Shown: positions 48,301-60,200 of the stretch, piece by piece
How the letters are laid out: each line of letters starts with the position of its first letter
How positions within the stretch are numbered: the stretch's first letter is position 1
Source: Hevea brasiliensis
Lineage: Eukaryota > Streptophyta > Magnoliopsida > Malpighiales > Euphorbiaceae
DNA: 64,000 bases
Assembly: GCF_030052815.1 (NCBI RefSeq)
Contig: NC_079507.1
Location: 62,032,619 to 62,096,618 of the forward strand
Reading direction: 5' to 3'
Notes under the pieces: generated by a model
Databases searched by the model: none
The model's input: only the letters and a program-made list of their open reading frames with translations
Told to the model about the DNA's origin: nothing
Translations under genes and position numbers: made by a program

Positions 48301-51300
48301 TTTGTACCTTGACCTGAGCTCAGCTTGATCTAGAAAATCAATATTGGTTAATTGTTAAAGCCTGTCCCAATTACATACATACATAAAAAATAAATGTAAC
48401 TTCTAATGAGGCAGGTCTGGTTAGGTTGAGCCTCAAATAAAGATAAGTTTCAAGCCCGACCAACTTTGGAAACATGCTTTAACCAATTTGCTCTTGGTTC
48501 ATCCATGGGACAAAACTCCTTACCCATTTGCTTGTTGTGCAAATCCATAGTCTTGTTCCTACTCTCTCTGTACACATACCAAAACAATAAGAAGAAATGA
48601 TAGATGAGGTATACTTTTTCAGGCCTGAACCCTATATGTTGGCATGTGGCAAGAAATTATTTATTTTTTAAAGCGTATTCTTCTTATTTTACCTAGTACA
48701 ATTATTTTCACCGTTCAAAAGCTTTACTTTTCTACATTAGTTTAGAACTATAGATTTTTAGACCTTGTCTTTTCCCTTTATATCCTTTGCATTGGTTAAG
48801 CTCCTCATCTATGATTAATTGTCCTTTCTTCATTACTTATGTGGACCTTTATTTATAATTTATTTGGGTTGTTTGTTCGATATACTTGTGTATTTGTCAA
48901 GGATTCCATTTCCTCTAATTGGATAGTTATTATTTTTTATGTAAAAATCCACTAATATATTTTTTTTTATCTTTTTTTTGAATGGAATGTTTTTTTGTTA
49001 TGTCATATTAGTCATTTGAGTATATTTTGTTTTATGAACTAGAATAGTAATTCTAGTGAATGACTTAGTAGCAACTAATTAGGAAAGGATTGATTGTTTG
49101 GGCATTCCTACATTTATTGTCCAAGTTGAATAAGGTCCCTTGAATTAGAAAATATTAATTTTATACATTAAATTTTTATCTAAACGTCACCATGAGCACC
49201 CAAGCTCTAGTGACAGTGAAGCCATAGCTTGCTGCCTCACGAAATGCATCCCTAAGATACATTGCATGTTGCATGCATCAAACGATAGTCTCTGAAGCAA
49301 TTCTATAGTAAAGATTTACTAATTCAAGAATACATAAACTTCTCCAGCTCCAATTCTCTCTGTTTCATAAGAACATGGATATTTGAAGGATGAAGGTTGA
49401 ATGTTTAAAGAACAAAGAAACTACCTGTATACATCTGTTTCAATAGCAAAAGAATAAGTTTTTGAGTAAAATGAAAGAGGTTGCAATGGAAAGTATAGGA
49501 AATTTTGTGATAGTTGTGAGCTTGAAATGAGTTGCGTTTCACACTTCCTCAGATGATTGGTCTACCAACTAAATGATGGACATAAGTATGCAAGGAAGTA
49601 GTACATTATAAGATTGAAATTAAAGAGTTTCAGACTTCCAAGACTTTTCAAAATGAGCAGTAGTTGATTTACTGCCCATTTAATTAACCCATAAGAAATA
49701 TTGAAGTTTAGAATTAGTTATTTACTAAAAGTTTCTCATTTGAGTCAAACTAATATGCCAGACGCTCTAAGATGTGAAGGGCTTATGGAGCCTAGGAGTA
49801 GGGTGCATGCCAGCAAAGAAACACACCTTTGAGACAGAGAATGTCAATACCTCTCTTTTGAGTGTGGAAAACAATATTCTAGATTTCTTAGATTCCATTG
49901 AAAAAAATAAATAGGGAAAAAGAAATAGCTGATGAAAGGTGAAGAAAATGGAGGACAAGAGAGTGGAAGAGTAGAGGAGAGGGAGGATGGGAAAAAGGGA
50001 AAAAAGAAGAGAAAGAAGTCAGAGAGAGAGAGAGAGAGAGCGAGGATAATGCGGAAAAAATTCAAAAGTTAGAGGTCCCTAATTGAAGAATAGTGGAGAG
50101 ACAAGACTAGTTGGAGGGACAATGGAAACCCTATTTGTTGTATTCTTCTCTTTTCTTTTCTTTTCTATTTTCCCCCCTTTTTTTTGGGTAGAATTCTCTT
50201 GCTCCTTTGGTGTTATTTTCAATTGAAAACATCAAAACACCTATACCCCTTGTTTGGATTCAATTGAGTTCTTTTTGGCTAATTCTCATATTTGGGATGA
50301 AATAATTCAATTCTTTTTAACTTAAAAATTTTTCATTTTAAAAATAGAACTCATGCATGATTGTGTGAGAATTCTTTTGAATTTTTTTCTTATAAATAAT
50401 TTATTCCAAATGAACCCATAGATTCATGGTCTTGTTGTTTCTTTGTTGCTTCCATTTTAAATGGGTGTATTACATTACATTTACACCGGATCTTAATTTC
50501 CAATCTTATATCAATAGTTTTGATTATATAGATGGTGACGATCAAAATATAACAAAGGTAAATCTTTGTTGCACCTTGTGCCTGTAAAAAGGCATGTGCA
50601 TCAGTTTCGTAGCTTGCTTGACCATGGTAGAGGCACTAGACCTAACATTTGTTGAGCCTTGAGCCTAGGACATGCCCTTTAACAACTATGGTCAAACCTA
50701 TGTAGTGTGTTGATGTGTCCCTACCGCAAGTGCACGGGTCGTACAAGTAATATAGAAAAGATATCGTTCCCACGAGGAGTTGTGTTAATGATTGAATTTT
50801 TGATATAAAAAATGCTAACTAATTTGGACTATTTTTGAAATTAAAGTAATAAATTGATGGGTATTGGAGTATGAAATCTATATATGCAAAATTAATAATC
50901 TATTCAACTATGTAATGATTTAACTAAATTTGCATCAAATTAAAATAAAGCAAATTCAAATATGGCAATATTCAAAATGGCAAGTAACTAAATTCGATTA
51001 GAAATTAACAATGATAAAAAGCGATTAGGAGTTGGGATTTCATATTCAAGCTATTTTGGGATTTTCCCTAGCTAGCCCAATCCATGAAATTTATGGGTTT
51101 AAAGGAGATTAATTCTAAAATCCTTTGAAAACTCTTTCGAGTGAGACAAAGAGTGCCTTAATTAACTTAATCCTACTTTCGTGGAGTTAAAATTAATCAA
51201 GACCCATTAGGTTCTTTAATCAATCTATTAAAACCCTCTTAACCCTTAGTCTATTTCTAGATCTAAGTTAATTAAGTCCAATTTCTTGATTAACTATCAC

Positions 51301-54208
51301 TTGGTTTTCTCCTTTCGGTGCTTCAACCAAGGATTAAGAACATAACTTAATGGGGCCCTTCATTAAGCATGTGAATAAGCACACAAGAAATGGATTAAAC
51401 CTCATAAATTCATTAAATTGGGACTAACCCAGTTCAAATCCACAAAAATAACTAAAATATTACATCCCTTACTCCAGAATCAAAAGTAAACTACTCACTA
51501 TCCATAATGCTTACAAGATATGATGAGTTTAAATGGAAATAAAGCTTTAATCTAAGCTAAGAAGTAAGAAATTAAACACTAGAAATGTAGAAAAATGTAA
51601 GGGAAGAAAGAAATCTGCAAATCTTGGTTGAGAATGGTGTGGAAGGTGAAAGTGACTCCTCAAATTCTGCCTCTCTTCTCCTTTCCTTTTCTGCTCCTTG
51701 TCTCTCCCCTCTAAAATGAGAAAATGGGACTATTTATAGCATTTTTCTGACATGGAGCCCTAAAATAGTATGTTCTAGGAGGAATTGATTGAGGGAATCT
51801 TACATGACTCATTAATGAACTCTTTATGGGATTGCATAAGTGGACTGCATAAGTTATGCAGTCCCTTATGCGATTTTAAACTGGTTCTGAGTCACTTATG
51901 CGAAACTGCATGACTTGGTGCATAGGTTATGCACAATTCCGTGAAGGTGCATAAGGGAGGCGAGAATGTGCATAAGCTATGCTGTCTCCTTATGCACATT
52001 TCAGCTGGTTCTGGAACAGTGATCTTTCTCCTTATGCAGATCTGCATAGCTTATGCGGCAAGTTATGCACAATTTGGTCAATGCATATTTCAGCTTGAAA
52101 ACTTGTTTTTGACATCTTTGGCTGTAGAAGACACTCCTCAATGGCAAAATTCTCTTCAGTCCTTCAAAAACATCATTTTTCCTACAAAACAAAGTAAAAA
52201 TTACAAATTAATCCAAAATTGACAATTATGGAAAACTAACTAAATAACTAATGAAATTAGCTAAAAGTGACTAATAATCAAATAAAATAGCTATGAAATT
52301 AAACCTAAATGATTATGCAAAATGTATGCATCAAATACCCCCAAACTCAAGCTTTTGCTTGTCCTCAAGCAAACTTTAAAATGAAATGCAAAAAATTTTT
52401 AGGGGTGCCTTATCCAAAGAACTATGAAAATCACCTATTAAAGTAACTTAACACACCTTCAGCCATACCAGCAATCCATATACCCATCCTTCAAAATGCA
52501 AAGAATCTAATGCTTATCCAAGCTTTCACCGCTTAGCCATCAAGTCAATTATCATTCAAAATCCCCAAACCAACAAATCAAAAGAGATAGTCATGCTCAA
52601 AAAGAATTCTAGGACAATTGATAACCAAAGTATCTCAACATGGAATGATAGAATTGAATGAATAGATGAATAGTTTTCCAATCCCATAGGCAAATTCCCT
52701 ACTCCTATCTCCACTAATGTAGCAAGTACTATCAAGAGATCAAAGGTCTTTTTAGGGATGTAATGAGGCCATGGGGTTTAAAATGAGGCTAAGAAGAAAG
52801 ATGGGTAAAAAGTATTCAAAGCATGAGAATATTTTCAATTTTTAAACATAAGGTACACTTCTTATTTTATTATAATTTTTTTTTCTTCTTTTTTTTTTTT
52901 TTGTATATGGAGGAGAGAAGTACACAATGAGAATTGTCAAGTGCTAGCATAGTTTACAAAACACATAAAAATGGAGGGACATTTTGATACTTTAGACTTG
53001 TATTTTGCATTTTCTTTTGATGATTGTCCCTAAAAATGCCACCCCCAAACTCATTTCTTTTAATACTTTGGGTGGATTTCTTTCATTTTGAATGGCAATA
53101 GTGAAAAACACATATACTAGCACTTTTACAAGATGACAAGCACTTCTTCTCCCTTTTTTTGTATATTTTTTTCTTTTTTTTTATTTTTATTTTTATTTTT
53201 TTTTAGAAAGTGTACCTAATATTCAATATTATTCTCATGAAAAGGGTTGGAGTGTTTGGTTCATTGGCTAGGTAGCAATAAGGATTTCAAGAAAAATTAG
53301 GGATAAAAAGGCTCAAAGGGGTTTTCAAAGGTCAATTTTAATTAGGAAAAAGGGTCAAAGGTTTAAAATGAGAAGGTTTAAATCAAAGAATGCCTAATCA
53401 TCTCTCTTTTCAAGTATAAGCTGATATTTCGCCTTGAAAGGTTTAGAAAATTTGTTCTAGGATTGGTGAGACATCATTTGACTACCTTATATCCAATAAC
53501 TCCCTCTAAACACTCCAATCTCTAAAGGACTAGTTGGGTGGCTTTTTGGCTAAGAAGATATAGGCAAGGGATAGACACTTCAAAACTTTGCACCTCTTAG
53601 GAAACTTTCAATCCACAAACCCAACTAAAGGTAAGTCAAATCACTCTCATAGGCAACTTTTCAATACTCAAGGGATTTGGCAAAAGATTTTAATGCATGA
53701 TGCATGATTCCTAAAAATGAGCAATGCATTAACTAAATGGAAGAAGTCTATTTGTGTGCAAAGTGTATAATTTCTAAGTGATATATAATGTGTGTGTAAA
53801 TGTGTTATGTATATGTATGTATGGATGTATATGTAAAATATTTACAATATATGTAAATGAAATGGGATGAGATGTTCCTATACTCAAAATGTAAAAAAAA
53901 TGAAGCAAAAATCAAAATGAATGTGCACCCCCAAACTCAAAATTAGACATTGTCCTCAATGTCTCAAGTAGTGCATTATCAAAATTCAAAGTAAAGAGAA
54001 TTACCAGGAATTGTGAAATTTAAGAGCAAAAGGAAAGAGTTACCTGGTATAGAGCAGATGAGAATTCAAGATAAAGGGATGCATAAGAGGCTGTACAAGT
54101 TATGCAGAGTAAAGTGCTGTCCAAAACATGTGCATAAGTAGGGTGCATAAGCCGTGCGGTTCTGCATGAGTGGCAATAAGGGTTGCATAGGCTATGTAAA
54201 ATATTTGC

Positions 54209-54280
<72 letters not shown>

Positions 54281-57200
54281 GGTCATGCGGAAGTGCATAA
54301 GTTATGCACTCTCCTTATGCAAGTCTCGGCAGGTATTGAAATCTTGGGTTGGTGGTCATGCAGTTGTGCATAGGTCATGCAGCTTCCTTATGCAAGTTTC
54401 GGTGACCCTTGAAATTTTGAGGAGCGAAGTCATGCTTATGCACTCCCCTTATGCATCTCTCGGCAGAAGTGGTTGTTCAGAAAATCGGGTCATGCAGAAG
54501 TGCATAGGTTATGCACTCTGCTCATGCACTGTTCGGCAATTTTTGGAATTTTGGGTTGGTGGTCATGCAGATATGCATAAGTCATGCACTCTGCTTATGC
54601 ACTCTTCGGTGGGTTTTGAGTTTCAGAGAATTAGGTCATGCAGTTGTGCATAAGTTATGCACTCTGCTTATGCAGGTCTCGGCAACTTTGGTTTTTCTGG
54701 GTTTCTGGTCATGCAGAAGTGCATAGGTTATGCACTCTGCTTATACACCCCTCGGCAAGTTTGAATTTTTGGAGTTCTTGGTTATGCGGAAGTGCATAAC
54801 TTATGCACCTTCCTTATGCACCCCTCGGCAAGTTTGATTTTTCTGGGTTTCTGGTCATGCAGAAGTGCATAGGTTATGCACTCTGCTTATGCACCCCTCG
54901 GCAGAATTGGAAATTCAGAGTTTTTGGTTATGCAGAAGTGCATAGGTTATGCACTTTGCTTATGCAGACTTCGGCAGAGAGAGAAAATGCAGAATTTGAA
55001 GTTGTGCAAATGTGCATAAGTCATGCACTCACCTTATGCAAGTTTTGACAGATATGAAATTTGACAAAATGAGGTTATGCAGAAGTGCATAAGCTATGCA
55101 CTCTCCTTATGCACTTGCAATAAAGGTGGAAAATGGCAAGAATTGTGGTTATGCAGGATTGCATAAGCTATGCAGTTGCTTATGCACAAGTTAGCAAGAT
55201 CAAGAATGCAATAGAACATGGATTGCAAGTGTGAAAAATACCCTAGAATGAGGAAATATAATTCCATGAAGCATAAACCATGAGAAGTTTCACAAAAAAC
55301 ACATCAATATATACAAAGTATATCAAAAAGGCATCACACAAGCATGTAAAAATGGATCCTACATAAAAGACCTTTGAGAACTATGCCATTTTAAGACAAA
55401 TTCTGCAAATCAACATTTAGCACATAAAACTCCATAAAATTTGCATGAAGTTGCATCTAACCACAAATGATGAAATGAAGTCTCCAAGTTTTGCCAAGAA
55501 AATGCAGCATTTTTACCTTGAATCCTACAACCCAAAGAAGCTCAAAACTGCAAAAATGACTCACTTACCACCATATTAAGATTAAAATCACACATACTTA
55601 AAAGTCTCACACCCAACCTCACCAAAAACACAAGCCATCTGCTGCAAACACCCTCTTTGCTGCAGAATTTCTTCTTCCTCTCTGCATAAACCAGATTGCA
55701 GCTCAAGGACAGAATCTATCTGCTGCAGACTTTTCCTTTTCTGCAGATTGCATTTTTCCTCTGCAATAACCAGATTGCAGCTCCCAATAGTTCACCAGCC
55801 TTTCTTCATTGATATACATCTACAAGGGACAAGATTTAATAATGTCAAAAATTGAATTTGAGGAAATTTAAGATAAAAACAAAATTAATGAAAATGAAAG
55901 TAAATCAACAAAAGCAAAATAAAAGGACTTGGGATGCCTCCCAAGAGCGCTAATTTATAGTCCTTAGCTAGACTCTTTTCATGTTTCATGGTGGCTGAAA
56001 TTGGAATTTGTTGCCTCTGTTTCCAATAGGTGCTTCAATGAATCTATACTTCATTTTCTTTCCATCACATGAGAAGATCCTTGTTGCTTTGTCTAAAAAT
56101 CCGACCATTTCTTTCTTGACAACCTTTGGTGCATCTTTTTCTTTGAGAGATGGTTGTTTTACTTCACTTTTCTCCACTTGCTCAACTTGAAAGATTGGTG
56201 CCATAGGACAAGGTGGATTACTATTCAAATCTTGTGCAAATGCAGCCTCTTTTGGATTTTCATCATTGATACTCCCTTCATGGATAAGACAACTTTCAAG
56301 AGAAGCCTTCGGATAGCTCTTTCTAAAGTGCTCTTTTACTAACTCATCAACTATATCAATTCTCAAACAAGAGTCTACATCTTCATGCTGCTTCTTCTTA
56401 TCATTGCCAATGTTGAAGACTAAATGATCCTCTCCGACTCTGAGAGTAAGCTTTTCACCTTTCACGTCAATCAAAGCACCAGCTGTAGCTAGGAAAGGCC
56501 TCCCCAAAATGATTGGGATATTAGAATCCTCTTCCATGTCCAAGATGACAAAGTCAACAGGTATATAGAATTTCCCGACCTTCAGAGGCACATTCTCCAA
56601 AATCCCTTCAGGATACTTAATTGATCTGTCAGCTAACTGAAGAGAAATGTGGGTTGGCTTAAGATCTCCCATATTGAGCTTCTCATAAATGGAGAGGGGC
56701 ATAAGGCTAACACTAGCCCCTAAATCACATAAAGCTTTTCTGAACATGATTCCCCAATGTGGCATGGAATTAAAAACTCCTGGATCCTTGAGCGTTGGAG
56801 GAAGTTTCCTTTGGAGGATAGCTTTGCATTCCTCGATTAAGGCTCTGATCTCATAATCTTCAAGTCTTCTTTTGTTTGAGAGAATTTCTTTCAAAAACTT
56901 AGCATAAGAAGGCATTTGGGAAAGAGCATCGATAAAGGGCACATTTATATATAGCTTCTTCAAAACCTCTAAGAACTTCCCAAATTGCTTATCAAGCTTG
57001 GCTTTTTGAAATCTCTGTGGAAAGGGAAGCTGTGGCTTGTAAGGCTCTGGAGGTATATATTTCTCTTCTTTCTCTCCAACCTCCTCTTTACCTTTTCTTG
57101 CACTCCCTTTTTCACTCTTTTGTTTTCATCTCCCTCAAAATCTTCCTCATTTTCTCTCTTTTCAACTTTTTCACTCTTCTCATTATGCACTATTTTACCA

Positions 57201-60200
57201 CTCCTCAGTGTGATGGCATGACATTGCTCCCTTGGATTTTCTGTTTGACTAGGAAGTTTCCCCATAGAATTGGTACTTGATGAGCATGCTTGTTGTGCAA
57301 TCTGATTTTCCAGCATCCTATTGTGTGTTTGCATTTGTTCCAGCCTTGCTTTCATCTCTCTCAACTCTTCATCACGCTTAATTTGATTAGCAAGAATTTG
57401 TTGTAATAAAGCCTCTGTGGTGGAACTTTGTTCTTGCTGTCTTGGTAAAGGTGCAGTATTTGCATTCTTTTGCTGAAAACTAGGTGGTGGTTGCCTAGGT
57501 TGTTGGTATTGATGCTCTTGTTGTTGTGATGGAAAGTTCTGAGTTGAAGCTTGATTTTGCTGATTCTCCCATGAAAAATTGGGATGATTCCTCCAAGCAT
57601 ATGAAGGATAATCTACTCCACAGCTCATTGTTCCTTCTGCATAAGTAACTTGTTGAGAACTTCCAGAGCATGATGATGATGTTTCTAGCATACTTAAATC
57701 CTCCATTTTCTTAGCAAGGACATTAGTGAGTGCATCAAATTTGGCATTGATCATGTTGAATGGATCAAGCTCATACATTCCAGCAACTTGCCTTTTTTGA
57801 GTTGGAGTTGACCCTCTTGGACTACTCCATAGATGACTGTTCTTTGCTATTTTCTCTAATAACTCATAAGCTTCATCTTCATGCTTAATGATGAATTCCC
57901 CTCCAGTTTGAGCATCAATGATTCCTCTGATAGCAGGAGTGACATTTGTGTAAAAATTCTGGTTTATCATCCATTTAGGAATGGCATGATGTGGACATTG
58001 TCTCTCCAACTCCTTCCATCTCATCCATGACTCATAAAGAGTCTCATCTTCTCTTGGTCTAAAAGCAATCATTTGATTCCTCAACTCTTGAGTTTTTCCA
58101 GGTGGAAAGTATTGGGCAAGAAATACATCAGTGAGCTGCTCCCAATTTGTAATTGAGTTGTGAGGTAAAGAATCAAGCCAATCCAATGCTCTATCTTTCA
58201 AAGAGAATGGAAACAATTTTAGCCTTGCTGCATCATCAGATACTCCAGGTTGTTTTTGCATGTCACAAATCATAGCAAACTTCTTAAGATGAGTATGAGG
58301 ATTTTCTGAAAGATGACCTCCAAATTGAGAATTCTGAATCATTTGTAGTACTCCAAAATCCATCTTATAACTATTTGCATCAATTCTTGGTCTTGCTATA
58401 CTCTCTCTTAAGTCATCAAAATGAGGAAATGCATGATCCATCATACTTCCCTTAGGAACATTAGCATTTACAACTTCTTCACCATGAGCTGCATTTTCAT
58501 TGTTTCGATTATTTCCAGCATTACCACCACCAATTCCAACTCTTTCTTCAGCCATTTCTTGTTCAGTTTCAGCTGCTCTCAATGCTTCTTTTCTTCTTCT
58601 AGTTTCTTTCTTATTGGCTCTACAAAACTTCTCAATTTCAGTATTAAATAATATGGATGTATCACTTGTGCTTCTAGCTCTTCTCATAAAAGATTAAGAG
58701 TACCTAAAAAAAAACAAACAAACACAAAATGAAAAGATAACAGAGATAAAACTAAAAAACAACTAAAATAATCAAGAATTCAATCTTAAACAAACAACTC
58801 CCCGGCAACGGCGCCAAAAACTTGATGTGTCCCTACCGCAAGTGCACGGGTCGTACAAGTAATATAGAAAAGATATCGTTCCCACGAGGAGTTGTGTTAA
58901 TGATTGAATTTTTGATATAAAAAATGCTAACTAATTTGGACTATTTTTGAAATTAAAGTAATAAATTGATGGGTATTGGAGTATGAAATCTATATATGCA
59001 AAATTAATAATCTATTCAACTATGTAATGATTTAACTAAATTTGCATCAAATTAAAATAAAGCAAATTCAAATATGGCAATATTCAAAATGGCAAGTAAC
59101 TAAATTCGATTAGAAATTAACAATGATAAAAAGGCGATTCCGGAGTTCGGGATTTCATATTCAAGCTATTTTGGGATTTTCCCTAGCTAGCCCAATCCAT
59201 GAAATTTATGGGTTTAAAGGAGATTAATTCTAAAATCCTTTGAAAACTCTTTCGAGTGAGACAAAGAGTGCCTTAATTAACTTAATCCTACTTTCGTGGA
59301 GTTAAAATTAATCAAGACCCATTAGGTTCTTTAATCAATCTATTAAAACCCTCTTAACCCTTAGTCTATTTCTAGATCTAAGTTAATTAAGTCCAATTTC
59401 TTGATTAACTATCACTTGGTTTTCTCCTTTCGGTGCTTCAACCAAGGATTAAGAACATAACTTAATGGGGCCCTTCATTAAGCATGTGAATAAGCACACA
59501 AGAAATGGATTAAACCTCATAAATTCATTAAATTGGGACTAACCCAGTTCAAATCCACAAAAATAACTAAAATATTACATCCCTTACTCCAGAATCAAAA
59601 GTAAACTACTCACTATCCATAATGCTTACAAGATATGATGAGTTTAAATGGAAATAAAGCTTTAATCTAAGCTAAGAAGTAAGAAATTAAACACTAGAAA
59701 TGTAGAAAAATGTAAGGGAAGAAAGAAATCTGCAAATCTTGGTTGAGAATGGTGTGGAAGGTGAAAGTGACTCCTCAAATTCTGCCTCTCTTCTCCTTTC
59801 CTTTTCTGCTCCTTGTCTCTCCTCTAAAATGAGAAAATGGGACTATTTATAGCATTTTTCTGACATGGAGCCCTAAAATGGTATGTTCTAGGAGGAATTA
59901 TTTGAGGGAATCTTCTGCCAGCTCATTAATGAACTCTTTATGGGACTGCATAAGTGGACTGCATAAGTTATGCAGTCCCTTATGCAGTTTTCGGCTGGTT
60001 CTGAGTCACTTATGCGAAACTGCATGACTTGGTGCATAGGTTATGCACAATTCCGTGAAGGTGCATAAGGGAGGCGAGAATGTGCATAAGCTATGCAGTC
60101 TCCTTATGCACATTTCGGCTGGTTCTGGAACAGTGATCTTTCTCCTTATGCAGATCTGCATAGCTTATGCGGCAAGTTATGCACAATTTGGTCAATGCAT

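Noticed and set aside
54279..55048. Open frames of 71-124 codons through the tandem array
   Set aside because: They run antisense to the element through a repeat of period 3n+1, which makes successive copies share stops or lack them together; no protein family is seen.
54283..55205. CRISPR-like array
   Set aside because: Units are contiguous 73-bp tandem repeats with diverged copies, not short identical repeats with unique spacers, and they lie inside a plant retrotransposon.
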